Assembly: GCA_030512295.1 (NCBI GenBank)
Contig: JAULSR010000001.1
Coordinates: 682,001-746,000, forward strand
Length of the DNA: 64,000 nucleotides
Direction: 5' to 3'
Source of the DNA: Bombardia bombarda
Taxonomy: Eukaryota; Ascomycota; Sordariomycetes; Sordariales; Lasiosphaeriaceae
A model generated the notes under the pieces. It made no database searches and was not told the origin of the DNA. It was given only the letters and a program-made list of their open reading frames with translations. The position numbers and the translations under genes were made by a program. Of the stretch, positions 20,939 through 34,250 are shown piece after piece. How positions within the stretch are numbered: the stretch's first letter is position 1; every line of letters begins with the position of its first letter.

Positions 20939-21450
20939 AGAGAGCGATGGTGATCAGCGTGCCACGATAAGCGAAACGAGACGAAACCTTCGATCTGCAT
21001 TTTGGAAAAGAAGGAAAGAAAATATGACAAAAACTGTACAATGATTTCATACAAGGGTTTGGATTTGTAACAACAGCAACAACATGGACAACAACAATAT
21101 TGGGCTCACGTTGGGCATGCATACACGCCGGAAGAACATCACGGCAAGGTACCCGGTTAGGTACCCGGACAGGACAGGATACTCGGTTAAGGGTCGGCAC
21201 ACAAATTCATTCGGCATTATTTTGGCGTTACCATCAACGGGAGGTAGTGGTTGTCGGCAGTTCACTAGGACGACGAGGCAGGAGGGGCTGTATGGAATTA
21301 ACGCACGCAACCGGGATGGACGGCCGGAATGACGTTGCATCTTGCATTTCGCATCACACACACAGAGTACCACAGCATGTGTCACATTTTTGGTTGGAGG
21401 GGTACACGGGGACGGGAGGATGGGAGGGATTTTGCTACATAATTGCCATC

Positions 21451-21477
21451 GTCTGTCTCGTCTGTCTCGTCTGTCTC
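21451..21477. repeat. three tandem copies of GTCTGTCTC
   Basis: Three perfect 9-bp units stand in tandem, a small minisatellite in the 3' flank of the acetyltransferase gene. Confidence 0.9.
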
Positions 21478-22248
21478 GTCATGACGAAGAGGTGGACTGG
21501 CTGTTTCACGTTTCTTTTAGAACAACTATGAGAAGTATTCATCTGATGGACTGTGGGTATATACACAAAAGGGGATACCATTGGAGTATGGTACTACAAG
21601 GTGCATTGGAAGGCTTGACTTGGGACATCCACAGTCGGCCATATACAACATTTCATACAGGTACTACATCATACGCATACATGGGAGACAGGAAAAAGCG
21701 CAGCATTACTAGATGCATTCAGCATCGCTGAAGATAACGGTTTAGCCACTGCTTGGCTGCTGGTTACCAGTCAATGAATAGCAGCATAGTGTTAAGATAT
21801 TAAAATATACAAGATGTGCGGTCTCAGAATTCGTAATGAACATCGGACCTTGATCGAGACCTGCAGCGAGTGAGACATGGTACTGCTGTGCCTTGGTTGC
21901 ACAGCTTTCAACTGACGTGCATGTTCATGCATGATGCGCCGGATAGAGTATAACAACCTCCCTCACCTTACCCTGCCCGCCGCGCCACATGGGTAGCAGC
22001 TGCCAGGCCTGGAATCCGAGTCGGTAATGAAACTTTTGACCACGTGCGGCGCACTGGTCCCGAAACTCCTAGCAGCTTCACACTGAACCACTTGCAGAGT
22101 AACCTGTTCACAAGAACATCTCAGCTCACCCCAGCCTCGACGTCATTTTCCAAACCTGGCAACTGATGGAGGAACCTCCGGTGTTTCGTCCTCGACGTTC
22201 TCAAAGGATAACCACCGACCCTAGGACGTCACCCGTTTGAATCTAAAC

Positions 22249-22343
22249 CGGGGGAAGGGGATATTAATAAAGGGGAATAGCGGAGGACTAAGGGATGTAG
22301 GGAAGAGGGGGTATCTAGGGGGAGGGGCAGGAGGGGACGGGAT
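22249..22343 (+). other. G-run-rich tract with quadruplex potential
   Basis: About a dozen runs of three to five G separated by short A/T/C spacers lie on the plus strand. They also create repeated AGGGG elements, the stress-response-element core known from yeast. Confidence 0.4.
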
Positions 22344-22687
22344 GTGAATGATCAGAAAACAGGGAGTGGTAGAGGGGATATAAAATAGGAAACATAGTTA
22401 CTATCCCGGCCCGGCGCAAAATCCAAGTAGATTTTCATAACCGTCCGCCTCCAAGCGGGGTTGGGCGGCGAACTTTTTGCATGAATTTAAAGACACACTT
22501 AATGTTTAATTTCTTTATTATATGGCAGTCCCAAGTATATTTCTCAGCTGGTATGGGATGGTATATAAGACGACCGTTTCAGACGTAACCACGGTGCAGG
22601 TCCCGTTTTGTACAGTACGTCAAGACATTCTCTTCAATTAACTAAGTTTGTTACAATTTTACGATCAATCGACCTCTCAACGTCCAA

Positions 22688-25600
22688 CTAAGCCCTCTCC
22701 AAGTCTGCATCCCCCATATAATGCGAACCCCCAGCGCACCGCCATCCACCTGCCGCCTGCTTGATCCATGCATATCCCACAGGACAAGCACCCATCGCCG
22801 CCAGCTTCTTCCTCTTGGCCTCCTCCTCCTTGCGCCGCCGCTCCTCCTCCAATAGCCGCTTGACAATCTTCTCCCGCGCGGCATCCGTCGCCGCATTCTT
22901 CTTCTCTTCTAGCAACCGCTGGTACTCTTCCTCCCGCTCTTGTTCCGCCTGGCGATCCCGCTGCAGCTGCTCCCAGACCGCATCGCTTACTCCTGCATCT
23001 CGCATGGCGATGCACCGCGGGCTATCTTTGACTCGCGGGCGTTTTGATGCCGGCGTGCTATCTGTTTCTGCCTCCGGTCGGCCTGCAGCTTGGGCGAGGA
23101 GCAGCTCATTTGCCGTGTTTGCTTTTTTCTGTTGGCTTTGTGAGCGAGTCAAACGGGGCTCGGCTGCTGTAGATATAGTCGGTGGTGGTGGTGGTGCCTG
23201 CGTCTGTGGCGATGATTTCATCGCCTGCTGTAATGCTGCCTGAAACCCTGACGATAGCGATGATGGTGATGCAGACGCAGCTTTGCTCCTCGACATGCGC
23301 TCATTGAGCATTCCCTGAAGTTCGTCCCTGATGGTAACTTCACGCAACATAAGGACACTCTCGGTAGAGTCCCCCCTCGACCGAAGAGTCGTCCCAAACA
23401 CCGCCGTTGCAATAGTCTCTACATCTCTCGCACTGGCCCATCCATCCTGGCCAGCAAGACTGGCAAAGTAGATGCTCAACTCCTTTCTAAATTTATCTGT
23501 CGGCGAATCCAAACAATCGAGATCGAAAACCACGCCCTTGGACCCAATCGTATCCTTCTCTCTTCGAAGTCGTTGAAGCAGCAGCGCGATACACTCATCT
23601 GGCGTCAATCCTCGGAAGTCAATCACCGTCGGAAAGCGTGATGTCAAGCCTGGATTGACCGACATGAGCCGGTTGATGTCGGCCTCGTACCCGGCCAAGA
23701 TGATGATCAGCTTTTTCTGGTACTTGGGCTTTGTGGTTGAGTCGACCAGCTCGTCCATGGCCTCCTTTGCAAAATGCCCCTCTGCCAGACGGTATGCCTC
23801 GTCAATGAAAAGAACCTTGCCAAGCGCTTTGTCGAGCACACTTTGGACTTTCGGTCCTGTCTGTCCCACAAACTGGCCGATGAGATCTGTTGCGGAGCAC
23901 TCCACAACCTCTGTGGTAGCAAGAAAGCCCATGTCGTAAAAGACCTTGCCCATCTTCTTTGCTGTGGTTGTCTTGCCCGTACCCGGAGGCCCTCGGAACA
24001 GAAAGTTGAATGGAATGTTTGTCTTGGGGTCCATGTCCATAGACTTGAAGATGCGAACAGTTTCTTGGTAGTCCTCGAGAATCTTGACAATCTGCTCAGA
24101 ACCGACTGTTCCTTCAAAAAGCTTCCGGATATTCGTCTTTGAATTATCTGCTCGGCCATGGTTTTCATCAAAGTCCTCTGGTTCAAGGGGCGAATTTGCC
24201 TTTGCCTGCCCCTTTGAGATCCTTCTCTGATTGCGTGCCTTGGTAGCGTCGAGGATAATGTCAATTTCTCCGGCATTACCAAAATGTGGCCGGTTGCGCG
24301 CCCGTTTCAGCATCTCCATTGCCACAGCCTTCGCCTGCGGAGTAGTCTGGTACCCCTGCTGCTTGAGCTTGAGGTCGACAATCTTGGCAAGTTCTTCGTC
24401 CGAGAAATCATCAAAAGTGAATCCCGAAGATATAGGGAACCGACGGCTCAGCCCGGGATTGACGTTCTGGAACATAGTTTCCATCTGGTCTTTGTATCCC
24501 AAAAGGAGCACGCAGCGGTCGTCTCCCGGAACGCTCTGAACCTCTGCCACTATTGTGTCAATGACAGCTGTCTTGTATGGGTCTGATGTCGAACCCTGGC
24601 TGCCACCACCTCCGTATAACCCATAGGCCTCATCAATGACCAAGACTTTGCCTACTGCCGCGGCAAGAATGCCTTTGGTCAGCTGCTCAGACTGTCCAAG
24701 GTGTGATCCAACAAAATCAGATGGGTTCTTGACCACAACTATTTCTGAGTTAGCAAAATAACAAGAGCATGATTTATGAGGCTGGAAGAGCGATTGAATG
24801 GCGGAGTGGATGAACTAAAACGAAAGACCAACCTTTTCCTTTCGAAAGTAGCCCAAGTGCGACAAGGATATCACCATATAGCTTCGCAACCGTCGTCTTT
24901 CCTGTCCCCGGGTTCCCAAGAAACACCTTATTGAGCGAATACTCAATCAGCGGCTGCTCGGCAATTTCCCTCTTGTAGTTCTGTTGAATGCTGTCAACAA
25001 GAGATCTCACAGCTTCCTTCACCGCAGTGAGCCCAACCAGCTGCTGTAATTTCTTCCATGCTTCGCACTTCTTGAGTGCCTCTTCAGGCTCGGGGCCAAT
25101 CAAGTCCTCCTTGGTGAAATAAAGGTCGTTTGTGTCTTTTGATCCTGCCTTTCTTTCCCTCCGAATGCGATCCGCTTGTCGTCGAGAGATGATGTCCAGG
25201 TTGTTCTCTACTGTCCTGGCATTTCCGAATCCCTCCTTCCCTCGACCCCGTCCAATCCTTCGAGCAACGATCCTACAATACAGGCCTCGCAAGCCGTCCT
25301 CGCATTCCATGAATCCGTTGTATTTCTTGTTCATCTTGAGCTCAAGAATCCGAAGTAGCTCATCGTCTGTGTAGTCCGCAAAGGTCATCTCGATGGGGAA
25401 GCGGCTGGGAAGGCCAGGGTTGTGCGCGTAGAAACTCTCCATCTGTTTATTGTACCCAGCCAGGATAAACACAACCTTGCCTCTGAGGTTCTCAACTTCG
25501 GCAAGAAGATAATCTAGAACACTTCCGCCGCCGGGGTTGTTGCCAGAGGTGAGCTGGTAAGCCTCGTCGATGAAGAGGACGCCACCGCCATCGTTCAAAA

Positions 25601-28600
25601 TATCGTCGATCAGCTTTTTGCATCCCGAAACACCCATGTTAGCCAGACCTGCCCCGGTTGCTTCCTTGAAAGAATTTCCTGGAATCACGCAAACTTCTGT
25701 GAGGAACTGGGCATATAGGCGCGCGGCTGTGGTTTTGCCTATGTAGAAAGCCATGATTAGTATTTTTTGCCAAGTTTCGGTCAGATGGCATGAACGTACC
25801 TGTTCCGGGATTTCCTAGCATTGAACAGCTGAATCTTTCAGAGTCGAGAGAAATACCCTGCCGCAAAGATGTATCCACTTTTGACTTGATGGAAAGGAAC
25901 GCTTGCTTGACATCCTCCAGACCGATCATACCCATCAGCTCGTCCAAGTACTTGTTGTTTGCGTTTTCGTATTGCTTCAGATGTTGCCATTCTGCCATTG
26001 CAGTGTCCGGAAAACCGCCACCATCGTCGCTGCCACCCGATGACACAACGGCGCCATGCTGTGACTGGTCCTTTGACGAGCCGCCTTCGGCAGCTGACCG
26101 AGCTCGAGTTTGGGTTTGAGCTTGAGCAGCCATTTGAGCCTGATATTGCTTCTTCTTCCGGATCCTGTCCTCTCTCTCCTTCAGGGTAGCCAAATCAGCG
26201 CGCTGCTGTTCCAGAGTCTTCTTCTGATCATCCTCTTCTGCTTGGTATTTGTTGATGCGACGTTGGTGTTCGATTTCATCCTGAATCTCCTGAAGCCGTC
26301 GGGTATACTCTTCCTGTCGGCGTTGTCTGTCTTCTTCGAGCCGAAGGTCTCTTTTGATCCGTCTCTCTTGCTCTTGGTCTTCTTTAATGCACTTGTGACA
26401 ACCCTCATTCTGCCTGCTACACCGGACCGTGCTCTTGTGTTGTCGATCGCATACCTTGTCGATCAACTGGTGGCACTCGGCTTGACTATGGTCTGTGATA
26501 CGATGGCAGCGGGACTTGCACTGATGGATCCCACACTTCAAGGTTGCATTACTGTGCATCGTGTCTATTAGCAAATGTAGAAGAGACAGAGATTATCCTC
26601 TGAGGGCGTGTGGGGGAAACAAACCAAGGCTCGGTACAACCCCCGTCCGGACACAACTTCTTGAAGTCGATCGGCTCTTTGATCAGAGCGGACCGCTCGG
26701 GATGTTTTTCGCATTTCACGGGAAACCCATCATAGAGATGATTATGGGCCTTCAGCAAGTCAAAGAAGGGGTTCCAGGTCGCAGATCCCTTTTTGCTTCT
26801 GATGAATGTCTCCATGTTGCCAATCATGATAAGGCAATTACGTGCTCGTGTAATGAGGACGTTAAGCCGTTCGGGTGCAAACATAAAACCGATTCCTGCG
26901 GATTCATTGCTGCGGGTAAGAGAGACTATGACGATATCGCTCTCTTCTCCTTGGTAATTATCTATTGCACGGTCAGCTTCATCTAACACTCGAGTTGCGC
27001 TCTTGAAAACATACCAACGGTCGATATTCGAAGAGGCTTCTTGCCAACCTTGGCAGCGGCTTCAGTCATTAAGCCATGACGAATCAGATCCATCTTGTCC
27101 ATTTCGCTCAGCGCTGGATCATATTGATTTTTGCGAAGAAGATCGTCAATCAACCGAACCTGTCCAAGGTATGGTGCTAAAATGACCATCTGATCGGTTG
27201 AATATCCCTGTTGGAGAAGAAATTGCACCAAAGGCAATACCATACTAGCCTCAAAGGTGTTCCTCTTGCTCTCCTGTGCACTGGGGTCTCTGCGGTCCTT
27301 GACTGCTTTGTCCAATTCCTCTAGCTTCGAGTGGTTGACAAAAATAACGCGGTCTTGAAGTCCGCGAATAGGCGGCCGTCCACTAGTTTTGGGTCCATCG
27401 AGAAGGTCAGGGTAGGTGAGCTCACGGGGGAACAAGGAAATCTCTGGAACCATTCGGTGCTGCTTACGCAAGGTTGTATGCGCTGCACCCTGAATAATCA
27501 GTCTCTCAAATAGAGAGCGGTTCAGATCAAAACCATCACCCTTCTCAACGGTAAGTGCATAGTTGTTCACTTTAGGACGGAGCTGTTTGTGGTCACCAAT
27601 CAAGATGAGCTGTTTGACCGTGGGTGCCAAGGCAGTCAATACGTGACTTTCCAGGATCTCACCCGCTTCCTCGACGAGGACGACATCGGGTTCTGCTGCT
27701 CGGATCAAGCGAGAGTACTTGGCTGCCGCAGTGGTTGTGCAACCAATAATCTGCTTCTGACGCACAATGTGAGCATCTGCCTCGTTGAACTGGATGCGAA
27801 GTTCTTCCTCGGTGTCATTGAACTGTCGAACAAGCTCTTGAATTGTCTCCAGGCGCTCCTCAATCATCGACTTCTCCCACCTCTTAAAATGGTCTTGTCG
27901 GACAGACCGTGGCATATCCCATATGCTGCGCGAACTAGGAGAGATTTGACGGCTGAGAATTCCAGCGTTCTCACCCTTAATCCAGCGCTGAAACAAATAC
28001 TCAGGCTTGATCCGCTTGCCACGCGTCCCCGCAAGATGCCAGTTGTCGCTATTGTCGTCGGGCACATGAAGGGCTTCGTAAAATTGCTCTTCAGAAAACT
28101 CCAGGTACTCCGAGATATCATCCCATTGAATATGGAATTGTCGGTATGCCTTGAATGCCTTCTCTAGCTCATCTGCGGAGCCGCTTGCATCCCCTTTTAG
28201 TCGATTGATCATGTTCCAAGCCTCTTTTGACCGTTTGTAGTTACCCGTTTGTGCTGAGAGGAGAAGAGGCGAGGTTCGTATGGTGCTCTTTGCTTTCGAA
28301 CCAATGCGAACCATCTTTTTGGATTCTATTCCAACATCGATGAGATCTTCTAAAAACTGGTCAAGGGCATGGTTTGTATAACTTATGACCAAGATTCTCT
28401 GTTTCCCATGGTAGAGGCATTTTGCGATTTGAGCCCCGATGAAAGACTTGCCCGTTCCTAGATGTCGTTAGTATTATTTCACGACTGCCAGACAAACTAT
28501 AATGCCATTATAATTGGGGATTAATCACCTGGGGGACCTTGAATGATAGTCAAGGGGCTTTTTAAAGCATGTACCAGAGAGTTTAGCTGGGAGGCATCAA

Positions 28601-30080
28601 CTCGTACCTGGGTTGGACTCTCGCCAAGCATTTTGTCCATCGAACGGTCGGACTTTGATTGCAGGTCCGGTAGGCACACCACGCCGTCTTTCTCAAGGCC
28701 TTGGCTGGCTCTTTCTATTTTCGTAACCAATTCACGCAGGTTCGACGGGACTTCAAAGCTGACATCGGAGGCTGTTGGGTTCACCAAGAGCTCCTGTAGC
28801 GACAGGTGTGTAATCCCTTTCAGACCAATCAACACGGGCTCATAACCAAACACCGGTGTGTTCACAAGAATGAACTTGACACAATCTGCGTTCGGTAATA
28901 TGAGCGCAAGGAGGGCGTTCCTGAGACCAATACTGTCTGTGAATTGGAGAGATATAATAGGCGGCGATAAAGCGAGAAGCTCGTTGTCTCGGTCGAGGAA
29001 GGCGAAGCCAAGTATCTCCTTGTCGCGAGTCAAGACACCAAAGGATTGGTGTTTAAGAATACTCGGATGATCCTTCAAGTACTTCTTGCGAGCAGAAGGG
29101 TCTTCGAACTTTTTAGGGAACGGAAGACCAGCTGAACACTCGGCCAACAAGGTACACTTTTTCAACCTGCCCTTCACCGAAGTGTCTCCAACGTCGAGAC
29201 GCATAGGCACAAGGATGCCGAGAGGGACGGACGTCCTTTTCCCCTTCTTCATCCCCATGGCGACCTGAAGTTCTTCACGCAGCTCTGCCAACATGTCTTC
29301 TCTAAGTAGGCGGTACTGGTTGTCGAGATGAAGACGAGCGCGGTCATTCAGATCCGCATCAAAGACCTCCTTGGATGTTTGGTAGAATGGCGGCTGAGTG
29401 GAGAGAAACTCGTCGGTTGTTGGATAGATGCTAATGTCTCGAAAGTTGACATGGTCGTTGTCATGACGGCCACCTGGGCCTCCGACCTGAATGGAGTTCG
29501 GTGAAGATCTGATCTGAAGCACCTTCTTGATATTGTAGCCAATCTCTCGAGTTCCGTGATCCTGGGCCTTGAGAAAGGCTTTCCTGTCGGCAATTTCTTG
29601 GACATTCTCAAGAACATTGACATCGCAGCTTGGGGGGAGAGAGATGAGTTCGAGAGAAAGCCAAGCGAAGGGTCTGATATGAGTGTCGGGAATCTGCTGG
29701 TTGTCAAAGAGATTGACAATGGCGTTCCAGACAGTTGAAGGCTTCGCGATGGCAACAAGAATCTTCTGGAGCATCTGCCCAGTCACAAGAGCCTTGATTC
29801 CAGGATCGGAGAGGTATTCAAGTAAGGGAAGAGTGCTGGAGATGATGAAGGAGGGGGAAAGGTCGGCACGGACGGCAGTTCTGATGGAATCGAGCCCACA
29901 TTTGCTGGAGACGATGGTCTCGATGCAAGTAGTTGGAGGGCTCTGATTTCGAACGGCCTCGAGAAACAGCTGGGCGTTCTGGGAACTCTGGATTGTGCGG
30001 GCTCCGGATATTGCGTCTCGGAGGAAAGCCCGAAGACGTCCGGCTCGTTTGGACGCTTCTTGGTCAGAGACGGAAGCCAT
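22688..30080 (-). CDS. NFX1/ZNFX1-like SF1 helicase fused to three AAA+ modules
   Basis: Exons 30080-28529, 28457-27015, 26961-26625, 26551-25800, 25738-24833 and 24738-22688 join in frame to 2346 residues; all five introns have GT/AG ends. Residues 1-510 are a poorly known N-terminal region. The UPF1-type helicase follows: Walker A GPPGTGKS (515-522, formed at exon junction 1), VEEAGEIL (about 779-786) and VDNYQGEESDIVIVSLTR (998-1015, formed at junction 2). A Cys/His-rich NFX1-like segment begins near 1105 (CTEPC, CGIHQC), then a charged coiled coil. Three CbbX/SpoVK-like AAA+ modules have Walker A at 1357-1364, 1636-1643 and 1913-1920, each with an IDEAY Walker B and an SRF or SRRF arginine-finger motif. 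The C-terminus is a Lys/Glu-rich coiled coil. The helicase part suggests RNA work; the AAA part suggests a remodelling motor. The combination is widespread in filamentous fungi but its role is little studied. Confidence 0.93.
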
Positions 30081-31472
30081 TGGGAAGTATACGTGAAAGC
30101 AATAAGTGGGCGTGTATAACGTGAAGCTTGTGGCAATACAACTGTCGAGTTCGGGTCTTGAAGTTGAATTCTAGACAATGAGTCGAAAGTGATCAGGAGT
30201 TTCCATGGACTGAGCTTGCATGGATTGATGAAAGGTTATGTTGGCGCCCAGTCTGTATGCCCCCAGGTTGAGGCCTACCGTCCCGTCATTGGTCCCTTTC
30301 ATGTCCGCCCAAGTGGCAGAGTTAAGGCAGCCATGAGAACGACCTGTCGAGGGTTGTGTCGAATCATCCATCTGTGTTGAACGCCAACCATCTCCGAGTG
30401 GTCGGTTTGCTGGCGGTAGGCCTCATTGCGCTCCTGCATTGAGGGGGCATACGGCATGATGCAAGGCAGTGCGGAGCCTGCCTGTTTCGCCTGTGCAAAG
30501 CCTCCAGATATGCACCGACCCGTGAGGCGACCACACCGGGCATGGGAAAGGCAGAAAACATTGCATTGATAGACAGTTGAAAAGGCTTTTCTCTCATCTC
30601 CGTCTTCATCTGGCCGTGGATCGGGATCGGGTGCCAGCGGATATGGGCAAGTCGAAGAGATGCAGATGGGACGGATGGCTGCGTGCGTGCATCGGCTACT
30701 GCAGCCAATCGACTGTAGACAGCCAGTCGCCTGTCAGAAAGTCATCCGTTTGGTCGATAATGGGAGGTACATGAGATCGACGGGCAGCAAACAACTTCAA
30801 AAAATGATAGATGAAGACTGTGATAAGAAAAAAAAGGACAGAACCATCATAGACCGGAAATCAGCAGGAGTCCACCTTTTTAGCATCGCACCTGCCCGTC
30901 GCCAGGTAGTTGCAGCTGCACCTTCCCATTTCCATACAGTGCAGGCTATCCATCTAACTCTCGTCCCTTCCCTAATTGCATTCCCCTCCCCTCAATGTCA
31001 TCATCTCCACCACCCAAGCCAAAGCCCATCAGTCAGCGCCGTAGTCCGATCAGCCTTCCTTTCATCAAGATACACCACACCCGCATTCTAACAATAGTAT
31101 GAGTCAAAGGTCTGGCCCCCTCCCTATTTTACCACCAAATTGCACCCAAGTTTGACCTCTTATAACTCAAATGAAATGGTTACAATAGAATAGTTGGAGG
31201 TGGGATAGTATAAATGGGATAGTTGTAAGTGATGTAGCTGTAGACGGGGCCAGACTTATTGACTGGCAATGTTCTGCAGCCACGGCAAGTATGCTACACA
31301 ACGCAGAGACGAAGAAACGCTTGCTTATTGACTATCTACGCTTGGTTTGTAGCTAAGGCACAAACCATTAGAATGATCCTCCACACCTATCGCTGAAAGT
31401 TACCATGTTATATAGTCCAGTCAGCCCCGGGTCTACTTCTAACCGACTTAGTAAGACCCAATCCTTCCGAGC
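30081..31472. other. helicase promoter and LRR-gene 3' flank
   Basis: No gene was recognised. The left part is the promoter of the giant helicase gene. The plus frame at 31405-32244 is antisense to the LRR-like gene and is regarded as its shadow. Confidence 0.45.
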
Positions 31473-33029
31473 CTATGCTTCGGAACTCAACGCCACGTTC
31501 TCCAAACTCCCTGCGGATCCTGGCCTCTGTTCCTGCGTGAAGTGGCTGCTCAACGCGGACACAAATACCACTTTCTTGAGCTTGCAATCGTCCACCAAGA
31601 TCACCTCATCCACCAGCTTCTTAAAGAACTGCACCAAGCCTTCCTTGGCTATAATGGCCGCCTTCGCCGTGGATGTATGGCGACCTAGGGCAGTGAACGG
31701 TTTTGGCCACTGTATGATCTTGAGGCTGGTCATCATCGGCGGGAAGTACCGGCGCAGATCAACAGCTGCTATCGCCCGTGTCCTGAAGGTAGTGCCAACA
31801 ATGGCTTGGAGTGTGATACTCAGGTGCTCGATCTTGGCAAATTCCGACATGTCCTCTATTCTCTTGGATGGCCCGAATAAAAAGGGAGTCAGGGCTGTCT
31901 TGAGCTGCAACTCGAGATCCAGGGTTTTGAGCGTATCGTGTCTCTTGTGCAAGGTATGGAGCAGATATTCCCCATGTGGGCCCGTATCAGACCCTTTGAT
32001 CCACCCATGCGAGTGCTTTGTCTGGTGGCGCCTCAGTGACAGATGCTGGAGTTCTGTGAGCTGTTCGAGCAGAGCACGGAGGTTGATGAGGCTGAAAGCC
32101 CCCATGTCGATATTGAGAGTGTGCAGGTTGGGCAGTGGCAGGTGCGTTGTAGGAGGATTGATGGGGTGGGTGAGCCAGTACCCATCTCTTCTTTGTCCAG
32201 TCAAGACGACCTTTTGGATGGACGGGAGAGACATGATCGAGTAATGGTCGTAAAGAGGGTAGGCGGATGTAGAGTTGCGTCCCCTGACCCATGCGTATAT
32301 CGTAAGCTCTGTGAAATCCGGCCATGGGTTTGCAGTCGTTAGCCCGCCACGGTTGCGGGCTGCTCGTATGATATCTTGGAATGTGGTCAGTCGCGACTCG
32401 GGGGTTCCATGGAGACCACCCTCTTTTACATGGACAAACAAGCGAAGGCTTTGGAGCTTAGACGTGTGAAACAAGATGGCGGTTAATAGACTCTCGCGGG
32501 TGACATCGTACCCTAATTCCACGGCCAGGCCATTTATGTTGAGGTTGGCAAGATATGGTATTGATGGCGATGTCGGCTTAATAACATGGGAGCAGGTTGG
32601 ACATTTGGCCACCCGCGCTCTGGTTTCGGGGGGTATGATTGACATTAAGCTCAAGGTTAGGAGATCATTTCCACTCCGTACAGGGACGTCAAGATGCTGG
32701 ACCAGTTCGCGCAACTCACTGCGACCTGTGCACATGGTGCTCAGAAACATAACGAGGCTTGTGATATCGGAGAGCACTACCGAGCGATAGAGATATGGCG
32801 TTGCAAACACGCGAAGGAGGTGCGATGTCAGGCAAGCATTTCGAGCATTCCGTCGGTCAGCTGGTGACACGGCCGTCTGCACTTCACACAGGGGGCCGGT
32901 GTAGTGTGTTTTGAGGCCTATCGTTCCGCCCTCAGGACTCAGAGCAAGTTGCAGAATATATTCAAAAGATTTCAGAGCCAAGGAGTACAGACGTGGTGTG
33001 CCATCGATAGTCAGGGTAGATGACGGCAC
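31473..33029 (-). CDS. F-box/LRR-like protein
   Basis: One exon, 518 residues. Near residues 65-110 a degenerate F-box-like stretch reads LLRVFATPYLYRSVVLSD, the typical start of fungal F-box/LRR proteins in which 'tpyLYrsv' follows the box. From about residue 160 onward leucine-rich segments recur with spacing of 25 to 35 residues, such as LANLNINGL, LQSLRLFV, LHTLNIDM, LQHLSLRR, LKTLDLELQL and IEHLSITL. Such proteins usually select substrates for SCF ubiquitin ligases, but many fungal members lack a real F-box and have unknown roles. The N-terminal box is weak here, so Skp1 binding is doubtful. No signal peptide or membrane segment is visible. Confidence 0.7.
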   Translation of the reverse strand: MPSSTLTIDGTPRLYSLALKSFEYILQLALSPEGGTIGLKTHYTGPLCEVQTAVSPADRRNARNACLTSHLLRVFATPYLYRSVVLSDITSLVMFLSTMCTGRSELRELVQHLDVPVRSGNDLLTLSLMSIIPPETRARVAKCPTCSHVIKPTSPSIPYLANLNINGLAVELGYDVTRESLLTAILFHTSKLQSLRLFVHVKEGGLHGTPESRLTTFQDIIRAARNRGGLTTANPWPDFTELTIYAWVRGRNSTSAYPLYDHYSIMSLPSIQKVVLTGQRRDGYWLTHPINPPTTHLPLPNLHTLNIDMGAFSLINLRALLEQLTELQHLSLRRHQTKHSHGWIKGSDTGPHGEYLLHTLHKRHDTLKTLDLELQLKTALTPFLFGPSKRIEDMSEFAKIEHLSITLQAIVGTTFRTRAIAAVDLRRYFPPMMTSLKIIQWPKPFTALGRHTSTAKAAIIAKEGLVQFFKKLVDEVILVDDCKLKKVVFVSALSSHFTQEQRPGSAGSLENVALSSEA

Positions 33030-34250
33030 AGAGCGTGACTAGGACTCTCGCCGGTTTGGGATTTCCATATTAATTTCCATGTTAGTGATCTCAGAGTCGC
33101 TGATCTGCTGGTGTAGCTGACAATGGTTATCGAAAAGAAGGTTGGCAAGATTGTGCAAAATGAAGCCGAGCACAAGGAAACAAGGGCGGATTAGCGATGG
33201 AATGTAGTAGCAAACAATTACCGGCCATTCTGCTGACCTCCAGAACTTTGGACAAGGACGCTACAATTCTTTGCAACGGAGAAGGAAGCTACTACCGAGG
33301 TGGAATCCAAAGTTAAACTTCCCGTGTAGGCAGAAATGTCGATCGGGCAATAACGTTCCACTATCGTAAATCAAAGATGGCTGTTTCCGGTTTTCGATCT
33401 CGAAGGCATTATGTGCATTTTGTAACTTGATGCTTGACATAACTTGAATCTATGCCGGTGCCAATTCTCGGAAATGAGGAAGGAACAATACTTTGGTATC
33501 AACAAGATAGCTGAATGAATCTGTTAGCTAGATGAATCTGTTGAGGGGAAGTTAGGATTTATGGGATTTATATCCGGTGTTGGTCAGCGGGATGGACCGA
33601 CTTTCAAGGCCATTCGACAGCGCAGGTTAGCAGCCAACAGCACAAACGGATACTGGTTACAGGCACCCACGCCCCGCAAACTGGGCCTCGAACTTGCTTC
33701 AACCTCAGATGTGTGGCTTCAAACCCGGTTGGCCGTTTCAGCGCAGGCGCCCGCCACGGTCACACGTGCGACTCGCAGCATCAAAATCATTCTAGAACCT
33801 AGATCCCCCACATGCAAAACTAGGTGCCGGTGCGATTCGCTTCCCCCCCCCTCGGGCCACCGCTCCCGACGCCGACCTGTCTCTCTGCAATCAATCGTGC
33901 AAAATGCTGCTACCGTCTTGTGCATACTAGTTTCAGACCCCCAAGCTGCCGACGACTGGAAACATGGAGGGCAACTCCACCACCAAGCTCCACGGTCGAG
34001 GGCATTCGCGCCATGTCTTGACAGGCGACGACCCGTCATGCACGATAGTATAAACAATCGAGGATTTCCCTCGTTTTGATGATCGACAATGATCACCAGG
34101 ACCAGTAGATCTTGTTTCCTCGTAGGTTGCATCGCATAATACTCTAGTTCTAATTCCCATCAAGTTGTTTCTTGAGCCAGTGGGCTTTCACTCATTACTA
34201 CTACGTTGCCATACTTCCCAACACTCGTTCCAACACCAGGCAGGACAAAG
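33030..34250. other. divergent promoter region
   Basis: This separates the LRR-like gene (-) from the gene at 34251 (+), so it holds two promoters. The plus frame 33561-34079 has no recognisable motif and is probably incidental. Confidence 0.45.

Larger units (their letters stand above)
20939..22687. other. intergenic between converging genes
   Basis: Two 3' flanks meet here. There is a triple 9-bp repeat at 21451-21477 and a G-run-rich tract at 22249-22343. The many short frames look incidental. Confidence 0.5.

Noticed and set aside
33561..34079. Plus frame of 172 codons in the divergent promoter
   Set aside because: No start context, motif or exon logic; composition is like the surrounding non-coding DNA.
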